A DNA stretch of 64,000 nt. It comes from Gliomastix tumulicola (taxonomy: Eukaryota; Ascomycota; Sordariomycetes; Hypocreales; Bionectriaceae). Below the pieces are notes generated by a model. It did no database searches and was not told the origin of the DNA. It worked only from the letters and a program-made list of their open reading frames with translations. The position numbers and the translations under genes were made by a program. The DNA is taken from positions 3,596,001 through 3,660,000 of the forward strand of contig BCHX01000001.1 in the NCBI GenBank assembly GCA_001599755.1, given 5' to 3'. Of the stretch, positions 53,852 through 64,000 are shown in pieces. Within the stretch, counting starts at the first letter, position 1; every line of letters begins with the position of its first letter.

Positions 53852-55065
53852 TTAGAGGCTCCAGACGACAACACGACCATCGACACCGCTCGCTGAGGCA
53901 ACTGTTAGCATGGTTCTTGATGCATCTTCAAAAGGGGTCAGTGGGAACTTACAGCTGAACTTGGCGAGGCCGCTGCCAGAAGCCTGGAACGGCCGGATGA
54001 TGCTGATTGTGTTCTGGTGAACAGTCTTCAGCTGCGTGTCATCCTTCACCTTACCCTTGAGGTCCATCTGCTTGAACATCTTCAGGGCAGACTCCTCCAC
54101 CCTCGCCTCACCAGTGCCAGCAGCGCTCCTAGCCTCCACGGTGCCAGTGAGCTGCCAGCCCGACTCTCCGCCCTGGAAGCGGAAGGCCTCGCAATCGTAG
54201 CCAGCGGCAATGATCTCGTCCTCTGCCGACCAGATCAAGCTCTTGAAGGGCAGCAGCTGCGTAGAGATGTTGACCACGGCCCGGGGGGGCTGCTCGGGCC
54301 CGCTCGGGTAGACCACGGTGATGCTGCTGTCGTGCGCGGCAAACGCGAGGCTGTCGCCGCTGGGCGAGAAGGAGACCGAGTGCACCCAGCCAGCCGAGTT
54401 GTTCAGGAACTCGCCGCACACCGTGTTGAAGGGCAGCCTCTCGCCCCAGACGGTGGGCTCGGGCCGCTGGTCGACGCCCTTGATGAAGCTGGAGAAGACG
54501 CGGGCGTGCGCGTCGGTCGAGCCGGCGGCGAGGAGGACCGAGTTGGGGTGCCAGTCGACGCTCGTGATGGTGCTGCGGATGGGCTTCTTGAGGTGCTTGG
54601 ACACCCACCAGTCGTTCTCCTCCTCGAAGTAGCAGACGGCGATGAGGCGGTCGCCCGAGCCGACGGCGAACTTGGTCTCGGAAGGCGACCAGCGGACAAA
54701 GGTGGCGGCGCGGCTGATTCGGAGCAGGACTAGGGTGGGCTTGTAGCCCTGAGGGGAGGGCTCCCACACGAGGGCATTGCGGTCTGGGAGGCCGGGTATG
54801 TTAGCTTAGGTCAGGTAAGAGAAAGCCAAGAGAGCAGCTCACCCTGGGAGCAGGAGACGATGCGTCCGCTGCTAGGTGCAATATCGACACTGGTAACCGT
54901 CTTATCGTGACCCTTCAGCTCGTCCTTGAGCTTGAAGGCATTGCCAGACCTGCCGTAGAGCTCGACGGTATTGTCACGGGCAACAGCGAGAGTCTGCTGG
55001 TCGGCCGAGAAGGAGTGATCGGCGATTGGGTTGTGGAAGAGGTGATGAACTTCGGCGTTGGACAT
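53852..55065 (-). CDS. ARC40: Arp2/3 complex subunit ARPC1 (Arc40)
   Basis: Exons are 55065-54843, 54783-53953 and 53892-53852 (364 aa). This WD40 propeller subunit helps the Arp2/3 complex nucleate branched actin at endocytic patches. Repeats visible are HSFSADQQTLAVARDNTVEL, HDKTVTSVDIAPSSGRIVSC, RNALVWEP, FVRWSPSETKFAVGSGDRLI, ITSVDWHPNSVLLAAGSTDA, VHSVSFSPSGDSLAFAAHDS and the final GVDGRVVVWSL. A loop rich in charged residues before the last blade corresponds to the ARPC1 insertion. The second intron (53893-53952) is 60 nt with no stop, so retention would keep the frame; the spliced form matches the family better. Head-to-head with the RRM gene. Confidence 0.94.
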
Positions 55066-55449
55066 GGTGGCGGTTGGAAGCGATAGGAGGAGCTCTCTAC
55101 TATCGCGGGAAGGCAGTTGGGTATGATCGTGGGTTGGGAGTTGGGAGCTTACGACAAGACACGGGAGAAGATGACGGTGGTCGAGTGGGGGAGGGGAGAC
55201 TGAGAGCTGTTGGAGGTTGCTTACCCTGTAGACAAAATGACCCACTTCCACACCACCTTGCGGAACATCTCTTGCTGCAAAAATCATCCACATTCAAGCT
55301 TCAAAACACACAATAGAAACCGATACTTAACGACACCCAACCGTCCTCGACGCTACCAACAGCTCTACAACTCCTTAGTTATTCGATTAGCAGTATCGGA
55401 ATACTGGTAGACCTCTTATTCCCGCGCCTCCTTCCTTCGGATCTTTACA
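55066..55449. promoter_or_regulatory. Divergent upstream region of ARC40 and the RRM gene
   Basis: Only 384 bp separate the two start codons, so both promoters and leaders must lie here. No specific site is claimed. Confidence 0.55.
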
Positions 55450-56176
55450 ATGGCTGCCGCAGCGCCTCGAGGGCTTGTCCCGAGTGCCTCTCTCCCAGCA
55501 AAAGTGCAGCCAATTCCGCCGAACCAGACGTGGGTTGACCCTGTCCCTCGCTTTCACTCAAGACAGTCGCGCTAAAATTCGAAATAGGCTCTACGTAACA
55601 AATCTACGCTCCTCGAAAGTCCAGAAAGCAGACCTGCGGACTGCACTCTATATGCTATTCTCAACCTACGGACCGGTCCTCGACGTCGTCGCTCTGAGGA
55701 CAATGAAGATGCGCGGTCAGGCCCACATTGTTTTCCGAGATGTGCAAGCAGCTACACAAGCCATGAGGTCGCTGGACGGCAGCGAATTCCTAGGACTACC
55801 TATGGTGAGCTCAACTCCTGCCAGCTCCCCGGTTCACAGCCACTAACCAGGAGTCTCCTCTCCATTGCAGAAAATACAATACGCTAAGGGCAAGTCGCAT
55901 TTCGTCGCCAAGCTCGATGGCACCTTCAAGATCCCAACAGCCGCAGGCGCTGCCGCCGTGGAACAGACCGAGCTTCAGCAGAGCATCTTCAACGCACCGG
56001 TGCCGGGAGCCGCTCCAGTCTCGACGCCAGCTGCTGCCACGAAAGCACCGACATCAGGCGACCAGACGATGACGGACGTCAGCGATGCAGGAAACAGAGG
56101 CCAGAAGCGGACACGCGATTCTGACGAGGAGAGCGACGAGGACGTGGCTATGGAGGAGGACAGCGATGACGATTAA
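55450..56176 (+). CDS. U1A/U2B''-like spliceosomal RRM protein
   Basis: Exons are 55450-55529, 55588-55804 and 55871-56176 (200 aa). The protein has one RRM at about residues 27-110, with RNP2 LYVTNL (formed across intron 1) and RNP1 RGQAHIVF; the surrounding sequence (RSSKVQKADLRTALYMLFST) is characteristic of the U1A/U2B''/SNF family, which binds loop sequences of U1 or U2 snRNA. Unlike human U1A there is no second RRM; the C-terminal third is Ala/Thr/Pro-rich with an acidic end (EEDSDDD). It cannot be told from the sequence whether it serves U1, U2 or both. Its stop lies only 81 bp from that of ATG10. Confidence 0.92.
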
Positions 56177-56257
56177 AGGGTCCATATGGCTTGTTACGAA
56201 GGCGCACTCTGCGAAGCCGCTACCGCATGACACGGAGCACAGCGCCAGGGCCCCCCC

Positions 56258-57139
56258 TCACGAGGGCGGCCTGCGGACCATCTCCTTGGGAATCCACAGC
56301 CCAACGCATCCTCCCACGAGCCCGAGCCATATCGTCAGATAATTCTCTCGGGTGCACACGAAGGAGGACAGCTGATCTCCTGCCAAGCACGGGTGCACGA
56401 AAAACCACGGATCGCCGTTCACTGGATGGTGCTTTCAAGGTGTTAGTAGCCGATGGTGCATTCTTCCAACATGCCCAGTTCTGACTTTCCACAGCGTTCT
56501 TTATATCCTATGAGAGGGATGGGGGAAACTCACATCCAGTGAGATGCCGCCAACCCCACCGTACCGGCGAAGAGTATCCTTGTATTCATCACGGACGAGA
56601 AGCCGGAATACAGTGTCGAGATCGTGCGGGGACTCCCCGGTTGTCAGGCCCCAGATGCGGAACCAGAGACATGGCATTCGATACGTGGGGTGGAGATGGA
56701 TCTCATAGGTTACGAAGCCGTAGATGGGATTGCTACGGCCTTCCGGCTTCTTGACGTTGACCTAGCCAGATAGTCAGAACGAAGTTTGGAAAGAACAGAC
56801 TGTTGGTTATGCCGTTCAGCTCACTACCTGGTCAGATTCCTCTAGATCCATCAATCCTTGATCTGCTGCCAATGCTCGGTCATCCTCCGACAGAGTCAAA
56901 CTCGAGAGATCCAGATCCAGACTTGAGTCTGGTGCCTCGAGGATTTTCGTGATCTGGACATATGTGTTGGGAATGTCGTTGAGGACAAACTCTTGCTTCA
57001 TGACGGTGCGTAGTCTAAGCTTCCAGCGCAGGCGTTGTGCTCCCAGTTCCGCCTGGCAGTATCTCTTGTCGAGGTGATGGCATGACTCCAGGAACTCCTC
57101 GCCAGTGAGCGAGGGGAAGTTCTTGAAGTCCATTGACAT
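56258..57139 (-). CDS. ATG10: E2-like enzyme Atg10 (autophagy)
   Basis: Exons are 57139-56828, 56761-56534 and 56431-56258 (237 aa). Atg10 conjugates Atg12 to Atg5 during autophagosome formation. The N-terminus FPSLTGEEFLESCHHLD is family-like. Exon 2 carries HLHPTYRMPCLWF and ends GGISLD; exon 3 continues HHPVNGDPWFFVHPC, in which the Cys is the expected catalytic residue. The acceptor at 56432-56433 (TTGAAAG) is chosen because the nearby CCATCCAG would give an immediate stop. The final block NYLTIWLGLVGGCVGLWIP also fits the family. It is head-to-head with MNS1 (702 bp). Confidence 0.87.
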
Positions 57140-57841
57140 GGTCTTATTCCGATGAAGCCGCAACAGTTGCTCGAGAGAATTCTCTATGCGTCGCCCTGAA
57201 TTCGTAGAAGGGACAAGGTCTAGACGTTGGTGAGAAAAGGGCGTAAGGTGGGCGAACACGAAGCAAGCTATAGAGAAGGTAAGAGGTTGATGATTGAGCA
57301 TTCACCCCACACGGACGACAACTCGTCAGCTAGTGAATGGGAGCCTTCTTCAAACGGTGTCGCTCCGACAGCATCCACCAGATGTTCCGACAGGCAAGTG
57401 GCTGCCGTACCAGTTTATATCAGCTTTTGCTTTCCGGATCTGCACCCTGCTTTTGTTCTTCGGATTTGCAATCACGACTGCAGATGCCACGTCAGTTGTG
57501 ATCTACTCCAGCCCGGAATATCAAAGGCTTGAAAAGAGATCGGAGGAAGATCATTGTCGATAAGCTGCCTGGATAAACGCTCGGTGGTAAATACTCCATA
57601 TTAACACCACGTAGCTTCAAGCAAGGCCGTATCCACACTCCTACAACTTCCTGTCTCGTGCCAGTTCTCCAACGTTGGTGGCTCTGGAATTAACAGAGAC
57701 CGTGTCTTTCATTTCTTGCATATCTTTGCCAATTGCTTTTGTTTGCGTCTGCTCCTTGACTCTTTGCCCTGTTTCTGCTCCAAACGATTTCGCCCTGCCC
57801 TCCCGTTTCCAGAAGAACCGCGAGATGACCAACTGCACCCA
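57140..57841. promoter_or_regulatory. Divergent upstream region of ATG10 and MNS1
   Basis: A 702-bp stretch with no supported gene. The MNS1 frame is open upstream to 57716, but that part reads as unlikely N-terminal sequence. Confidence 0.5.
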
Positions 57842-60012
57842 ATGATCCGCGACCCCTTCGACATCCATCGAAAGAAGAACATCTTCCAGGCCACGGCCGC
57901 CCGCACGGCCCAGCACCTCAGAGACACGGCCGCCCAGGTCGGCTCCAATGCGCTAGGCGACATGGCCTTCTCCATCCCCCGAAACGTGCCCGACTTCGGC
58001 GGCGCCCACCGCGAGCTCGAGGACTCGGCATGGTCTGCGCTGCGCGGTGGGAAGGCCATCCCGGGCCTCTTGCAAAGGGACTCGTCGCTGCCGATGTACA
58101 AGGATAAGCCGTACAACTATGCGCCGTCACAGAGGCACAGGCCGTTGTGGCGGAGGAAGCGGGCGATCGGGCCCTTTCTGATCGTGGTTGGTGTGCTGGT
58201 CTACCTGCTGGCCTTCAACAGGAAGACACAGACCGAGATTACGCCCTCGGACTCGGGCTGGTCGTGGATGGGGGTGTCGGACAGCAAGAATAAGGCCGAC
58301 TGGAACGAGAGGCGCGAGAAGGTTGTCGAGGCCTTCCAGCTGAGCTGGGACGCCTACGAGCGCTACGGATGGGGTATGTCCAAGTACCAGCGTCCACTGG
58401 ATCGAGGCAGGAGCTAATATTCTACGGCCAGGGTATGACGAGTATCACCCGGCCTCGAAGAACGGGCGCAACATGGCACCAAAGGGCCTGGGCTGGATCA
58501 TTGTCGACTCCCTCGACACCATGATCCTCATGAACCAGACGAGTCGCCTGCAGCACGCGCGCGAATGGATATCCAAGAGCCTATCGTGGGATCAGAACCA
58601 GGACGTCAGCACGTTTGAGACCACGATCCGCATGCTCGGCGGTCTGCTCTCGGCGCACTACCTGTCGACCGAGTTTCCAGATCTTGCCCCGTTGACGGAA
58701 GACGACGAGGGGCAGGCAGGTGAGGATCTCTACCTCGAGAAGGGTAAAGACCTCGCGGACCGTCTCATCGCCGCCTTTGATTCGCCCTCGGGCGTTCCTT
58801 ATTCCAGCGTGAACCTGGAGAAGTATAAGGGCATCCCATCTCACGCGGACCTGGGCGCCTCGTCCACCGCGGAGGCGACGAGCGTGCAGCTCGAGTTCAA
58901 GTACCTCTCCAAGCTGACCGGCGAAAAGGACTACTGGGACAAGGTCGAGAAGGTCATGGAGATTGTCGACGACAACAACGTCCAGGACGGGCTTGTCCCC
59001 ATTTTCATCTACCCGACGAACGGGGAGTTCCAGGGCCACAACATCCGCCTCGGCAGCCGCGGCGACTCGTACTACGAGTATCTCATCAAGCAGTACCTGC
59101 AGACGAACCAGCAGGAGCCGGTGTACAAGGAGCTGTGGCACGAGTCCATGGCCGGCATCCGGAAGCACCTCGTAACGTACACGAAGCGCACCGGGTTCAC
59201 CATTGTCGGCGAGCGGCCGGGCGGCATCGACAAGGAGCTGTCGCCCAAGATGGACCACCTGGTCTGCTTCCTCCCCGGTACCATCGCCCTGGCAGTGACC
59301 GAGGGTCTGACCGAGGCGGAGGCCCGTAAGCTGCCGAGCTGGTCTGCGGAGAAGGAGGCGGACATGAAGCTCGCGCGGGAGCTGATGCACACCTGCTGGG
59401 GAATGTACAAGTGGATGGCTACGGGCTTGGCTGCCGAGATCACGTACTTCGAGATCGACGACCCGCCGCTGCCCGAGTCAGCCGCTCACCAGGCGCCGGC
59501 CGACTTTGACGAGGACCCCAACGCCGAATGGCGCAAGGACTTCTACGTCAAGCCCAACGACGTGCACAACCTCCAGCGGCCCGAGACGGTGGAGAGTCTG
59601 TTCTACATGTGGCGGATCACGGGCGACGTCAAGTACCGTGAGTGGGGATGGGAGATGTTCAAGTCGTTCGTGGAGTACACGGCCGTCGAGGAGCGCGGGG
59701 GCTTCACCAGCCTGTCCAACGCCAACACCATCCCGCCCAAGATCAAGGACAACCTGGAGAGCTTCTGGATCGTACGTTGACCCCCCCTCGGCCATCCATG
59801 CCTTCACTATAAAGAACCAAGCTAACACACATTCACAGGCTGAGACGCTCAAGTATCTCTATCTCCTGTTCTCGCCCAACGACTTGCTGCCCCTGGACAA
59901 GATTGTCCTCAACACAGAGGGGCATCCCATGCCTCGGTTTGACCTGGGGCGGCTCTTTTCCACTGGCTGGCAGCGAAAGCCCCGGAATGCCGAGGGCAAG
60001 ACTGCCGAGTAA
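57842..60012 (+). CDS. MNS1: Class I alpha-1,2-mannosidase (GH47), ER/Golgi type
   Basis: Exons are 57842-58373, 58432-59771 and 59839-60012 (681 aa). GH47 enzymes trim alpha-1,2-mannose from N-glycans using an inverting, calcium-dependent mechanism. A cytosolic N-terminal tail of about 107 residues precedes a signal anchor (AIGPFLIVVGVLVYLLAF). The catalytic barrel shows WDAYERYGWGYDEYHP, GWIIVDSLDTMILM, FETTIRMLGGLLSAHYLS, GDSYYEYLIKQYL, the Cys pair in MDHLVCFLPG and MHTCWGMYKWM, RPETVESLFYMWRITG, and the calcium-binding Thr in VLNTEGHPM. The ER form Mns1 is most likely, but a Golgi mannosidase is possible. The long N-terminal tail is larger than in yeast Mns1. Confidence 0.93.
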
Positions 60013-61106
60013 CCCAGGGGGGGGCTTGGTGTACAGTACATAGTTTGGATCAAAGCGTCATGTTGAAAACGGGTAAACGTGGAGGGGATATCTACGCGCA
60101 AGCAACCAACAATCAGTGGTCGTTGCGGAGGCACAATGCACGGCGGCGTTTCGAGATTTAGTCCGAGACTTGTAACTTTACAATAAATACGAGGGATCAA
60201 GACGACACAAGTAGGAGGTCTTTAGCGTTTCAGAATGTTGTCGAGAGCGAAATGAGGCTGCTTCGGAACCGGCAACGCTCAACGGGGTCTGGATCTTGAA
60301 TGTCCTGCAAGTCCTTATCAGTGGCTTCATTTGGCCCCGCTAGGAGCAGGTCGACCGTTGGAGTCGGCGTCATAGGGGTGTACCCCATACTACGCATTTT
60401 CCCCATGCAAACCCATGTACACTCCTACCAGATCCCCACGCCCCCAGCCACCATCACGCCCCTCGACGAGTCGGGCAATTGCGCACGTTGGGATGAATAA
60501 GGGAAACGGCCGCTGATAAAGACCAGCTCGTTCATCCAGCAATCAAGACGGCGTGTGGGGCGCAGACCAGGCTAATGCGACAAAGGGACCAACAGGCCAG
60601 AACCAGAACCAGAAACTGTGTGTGTGACATGGATTGGGAAGTGGAAGACAGACAGGGCGTGGGCCGGCTGTCATCCCACCGACAGCCATCCATCCAGCCA
60701 GCCAGCCAGCCAGGCTACAATCCTCGACCCTCGAAATCCTGCCAGTGCCAAGTCTCGTCTCCAACCGACTCCCACACCACGTCCCTATTTTTCGGCTTAT
60801 CGTCGTCAGCATCATTATCTCCTCCGTCTGCCGCCTTCGAAACCGACCGGACCGAATCGCGAACATCTCCCCCCCCCCCCCCNCCCCCCCCCCCCCCCCC
60901 CCCCCCCCCCTCTCCTCCTCCCGGCGGCGGCATGAGACTCCGACAGCACCCACGACTCCTCAAAACGACGGGCAAGACAACAGCATTCCCGAGAGCCACC
61001 CGCTCCGCCGCCTGTAACTGAGCCCACGGCCGTTCCCAGTCTCAGCCACCATACCAGCCGTAGCCTCTCGTCCTCGTCCTCGTCCTCCTCCATCCGGGAG
61101 CCGAGC
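60013..61106. promoter_or_regulatory. Upstream region of the permease gene, with a poly-C gap
   Basis: A 1.1-kb stretch without a supported gene. It contains CAGC-rich repeats near 60692-60713 (CCAGCCAGCCAGCCAGCCAG) and a 42-base C run with one N (60869-60910), in the permease 5' leader or promoter. Confidence 0.5.
60869..60910. repeat. Poly-C tract with an ambiguous base
   Basis: Forty-one C residues interrupted by N at 60883. The N indicates that the length was not resolved. Confidence 0.9.
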
Positions 61107-63082
61107 ATGGCACCGCACCGCGACGTCGAGCTCAACACGTTGAACGTGCTCAAGTTCAAGGAGGACTCGCTCGCCCAGGGCAGCACCTACAGCATGCGCG
61201 AGCCCGACTACGACGACTCGGCCCTCCCGCCCAAGAAGACCCTGCAGCGCGTCCTCGACTCCTTCAAGCGGGACCCCAACTCAGCCTTCTTCCCGAGCGA
61301 CCACCTGCACCAGCTCGAGAGCGGGCCGACGCGCGAGCACGATGGCGCCCACTACTACGACCTGCGCCTCGCCACGCTCGAGAGCGCCAACACGGCGCTG
61401 GCGCGGCGGCTCAAGGGCCGCCACCTACAGATGATTGCCATTGGCGGCTCGATTGGCACGGGGCTGTTCGTCGCGTCCGGTAAGGCGCTCGCGGCCGGCG
61501 GCCCTGCGTCTCTGCTGCTGGCCTTCTCCATCGTCGGGAGCATGCTGTACTGTACCTGCCAGGCTCTCGGAGAGCTGGCCGTCATGTTCCCCATCGCCGG
61601 TTCCTTCTCCTCGTGGGCGACGCGATTCCTCGATCCGTCTTGGGGGTTCGCAATGGGCTGGAAGTGAGTCACATTCTTCGTCTCTTCGAGAGGCCGTATC
61701 AGACGAAGGAAGCTAACGTCTTTCCAGCTACGCCATGCAATGGCTCACTATCCTTCCTCTGGAGATCATTGCTGCTGCGCTCACCCTGAGATATTGGGAT
61801 AAAGACTTGACGCGCGCAATATTCGTGACAATATTCCTAATAGTCATCATTATCATCAACTTGTGCGGAGTCAAAGGATACGGTGAAGCCGAATTCATCT
61901 TCTCCATCATCAAGGTCATTGCTGTTATTAGCTTCATGTAAGTCTTTTTCTTCTTCCCCCGATCAGACAGACCATAAGTACTAGGTAACCAGCATGCTGA
62001 CCCCCGCCACCCTCGACAGCCTCCTCGGCATCGTACTCAACTGTGGCGGTACGCCGGAAAGAGGGTACATCGGCGGCGAGTTTTGGCGAGATCCAGGCGC
62101 ATTCAACAACGGTTTTAAGGGACTGTGCAGCGTCTTCGTCACCGCCGCCTTCTCCTTCACCGGCACGGAGCTCGTCGGTCTGGCGGCCGCCGAGACGGCG
62201 AACCCGAGGAAGTCGCTCCCGACGGCCATCAAGCAGGTCTTCTGGCGCATCACCATCTTCTACATCCTCGCCCTGACGCTCGTCGGGCTCCTCGTCCAGT
62301 ACGACGACCCGCGGCTGACGGGCGGCGAGAACGACGCGGACGCGAGAGCCTCGCCGTTCGTCATCGCCATCGAGGAGGCCGGCATCCAGGTGCTGCCCTC
62401 GGTCATGAACGCCGTCATCCTCATCGCCGTCCTCTCCGTCGGCAACTCGGCCGTCTTCGGCTCGTCCCGGACCCTCGCCGCCCTCGCCAACCTCAACCAG
62501 GCGCCCAAGATCCTCGCCTACATCGACCGCGGCGGCCGCCCGCTCATGGCCATCGCCCTCGCCGGCGCCGTCGGCCTCCTCGCCTACCTCGCCGACCTCT
62601 CCCAGCAGAACGACGTCCTCGACTGGCTCCTCGCCATCTCGGGCCTCTCCTCCATCTTCACCTGGGGCTCCATCTGCCTCTGCCACATCCGCTTCCGCCG
62701 CGCCTGGGCCGCCCGCGGCCGCACCCCCGCCGAGCTGCCCTACCGCTCCCAGGTCGGCGTCGTCGGCTCCTACGTCGGCCTCGCCATGAACGTCGCCGTC
62801 CTCGCCGCCCAGTTCTGGGTCGGCGCCTTCCCCATCCACTACAAGGAGATGTCCGCCGGCAAGGTCGCCCAGAACTTCTTCCTCAAGATGATGGGCGCCC
62901 CCATCATCGTCATCTTCTACACCGTCCACAAGGTCTACTACCGGACCACCTACGTCCGCGTCCGGGACATGGACGTCGACACGGGCCGGAGGGACTTCAA
63001 CGTGCCGATCCTGCTCGCCCAGGAGAAGGAGGAGCGCGCCGCCTGGCCCAGGTGGAAGAGGGTGTACAAGTTTCTGTGTTGA
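61107..63082 (+). CDS. Amino-acid permease (fungal AAT/YAT family)
   Basis: Exons are 61107-61663, 61728-61937 and 62020-63082 (609 aa). This is a plasma-membrane proton-coupled amino-acid transporter with about twelve membrane helices. After a hydrophilic cytosolic tail of about 90 residues, helix 1 carries the substrate-binding signature IAIGGSIGTGLFVASG. Later landmarks are QALGELAVMFPIAGSFSSWA, NYAMQWLTILPLEI (across intron 1), FSFTGTELVGLAAAETANPR, and VGNSAVFGSSRTLAALANLN. The charged cytosolic tail ends KRVYKFLC, close to the FWC-like palmitoylation end of yeast Gap1-type permeases. Substrate specificity cannot be read from the sequence. The third exon is very GC-rich, with C in nearly every third codon position. 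Confidence 0.93.
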
Positions 63083-63799
63083 GAGAGTGAGGGCGGTTGT
63101 TCGATGTCATGTAGTGATTGATTTTCGGTTTTCATTTAAGCAGGCGTTGGTGGGTTGGATACCTATCTGATTTTATATCGTTTGGATTTTTGTCGGATGA
63201 GTATGATCATGAGTACTAGTATAGGATGTTGACGACATTTTGCGGGCTATGTATGTCGAGGTTGGATATAATGGTTCACACCGAGTCTCAATTCATCATG
63301 ATTTAGTAATATGACTACTCATTCTCGGTTCTCGCGTTGGGTTAGAAGCACTTCTCAATAGTAGCTTTTCAATGACAGTCTCATGTATCAATATATCAAC
63401 CGCCCTGAATCTAGTTCATGTAGCCGGCCCCGGCCACTCGGATACATACACGATAAAACCAGATGACAATTTTGCTTTCCTCCTAGGACCCCCGCCAGGT
63501 CCGTCAATAAGCGTACAAGCTGCAGGCAGACATGATAACAAGAGGCCAACCAACCCTCCCCAACATCGGCCACACACTGATGATAGCCGAGCTCTCTTCA
63601 GGCTGTAAAGACGAAGACAGCGAAAACGCAGGAGGAGTGATGCAGCAGTGAATGATAAGAAACACAACAAATTGGGGAATGAAAACGATAGATAGGTCTT
63701 TCTCATGAGTCATGAGGCGCATCTAGACATGCAGTCGTTCAGGGACGAGCAAATATGCGCACGCAGAAAGGAGATTCGACTTTGATGGTGCTGGATTTC
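63083..63799. other. Convergent intergenic region at the right end
   Basis: A 717-bp AT-rich stretch between the permease stop and the stop of the partial right-edge gene. No gene is supported. Confidence 0.5.
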
Positions 63800-64000
63800 T
63801 CAGAACTCCCAGCTCCGCTGCTGGGAAGGGTTTAACCGGCGCTGCGCCATAGGCTTGGGGGTCTCCTGGTCGTCCTCAGCACCATACAGCCAGTCGCGGT
63901 TGGTTCCCTTCTTGCCGCCCATGCCATCACCAGCGATATGAATACCGCCGTCCTGCTCATCGCGGGTTGTGCCCTTCTTGCCACCCATGCCGTCGCCCGC
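63800..64000 (-). CDS. Partial gene: C-terminus of a GDGMGGKKGT repeat protein
   Basis: Only the last 66 or so codons are inside the window; the gene enters from the right edge. The translation contains two copies of AGDGMGGKKGTxRD, spaced 22 residues, separated by EQDGGIHI, followed by a Gln/Pro/Arg-rich tail ending QQRSWEF. The repeats continue up to the edge, so more copies may lie outside. I do not recognise the family. The absence of hydrophobic segments suggests a soluble, possibly disordered protein. Confidence 0.6.
   Translation of the reverse strand, partial: AGDGMGGKKGTTRDEQDGGIHIAGDGMGGKKGTNRDWLYGAEDDQETPKPMAQRRLNPSQQRSWEF

Noticed and set aside
58581..59390. Open frame of 269 codons opposite MNS1
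   Set aside because: Shadow of the GH47 coding exon; no family resemblance.
61934..62929. Open frame of 331 codons opposite the permease third exon
   Set aside because: Antisense artefact of codon bias; the product is almost only Asp, Glu, Gly, Val and Arg.
1..64000. Secondary-metabolite cluster, transposon or horizontally acquired island
   Set aside because: No synthase, P450 cluster, transposase, reverse transcriptase or terminal repeat was seen; genes are mostly conserved housekeeping genes with uniform intron style and codon bias.

Overview
This window is nuclear DNA from a filamentous ascomycete (Pezizomycotina, most likely Sordariomycetes). The evidence is short GT-AG introns (mostly 50-80 nt) with CTAAC/CTGAC-like branch sites, high GC in coding exons, compact gene spacing, and orthologues with a typical mould repertoire (HAP3, GRASP, Dopey, GT69, Cmc2, Atg10). 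No transposon, rRNA gene, convincing tRNA or CRISPR array was seen. Two ambiguous bases (37079 and 60883) and long poly-C tracts mark weak points of the assembly.

Layout. 0-10 kb: a membrane-anchored type-B carboxylesterase, a 997-aa protein of unknown function, a divergently placed 174-aa proline-rich protein, and MON1. 10-22.5 kb: DOP1 (six exons, 1869 aa), an atypical bZIP factor, the Pol I factor RRN3, and the CCAAT-binding subunit HAP3. 22.5-26 kb: a gene-poor stretch of about 3.6 kb. 26-33 kb: prefoldin subunit 2, the twin-CX9C protein CMC2, a TMEM14 protein, OST2, GRASP/GRH1 and a TGS1-like RNA cap methyltransferase. 33-40 kb: KEL3-like kelch protein, a 55-aa cysteine-rich protein, pyroglutamyl peptidase I and a C2H2 zinc-finger factor. 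42-52 kb: biotin synthase, a 441-aa unknown protein, a GT69 (CAP59/CMT1-like) glycosyltransferase and PMT4. 53-63 kb: a RidA protein, ARC40, a U1A/U2B''-like RRM protein, ATG10, the GH47 mannosidase MNS1 and an amino-acid permease. The last 200 bases hold the 3' end of a repeat-containing gene that runs out of the window.

How the genes relate. Most are single-copy housekeeping genes and do not form an operon-like system. Secretory and endomembrane functions are common: N-glycosylation (OST2), N-glycan trimming (MNS1), O-mannosylation (PMT4), a type-II glycosyltransferase (GT69), Golgi (GRASP, DOP1), vacuole/autophagy (MON1, ATG10) and actin (ARC40). Many genes are head-to-head pairs sharing 0.4-1.1 kb (PFD2/CMC2, TMEM14/OST2, GRH1/TGS1, PMT4/RidA, ARC40/RRM, ATG10/MNS1, MON1/DOP1).

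No clearly new multi-gene system was found. The most interesting observations are a shared basic C-terminal motif in two neighbouring unrelated unknown proteins, an in-frame alternative N-terminus inside HAP3 intron 1, a bZIP protein lacking the invariant DNA-contact asparagine, a tiny split gene for a conserved-looking Cys-rich protein, and the repeat protein at the right edge. All exon boundaries below come from reading splice sites and checking that the joined frame stays open; none is backed by transcript data.
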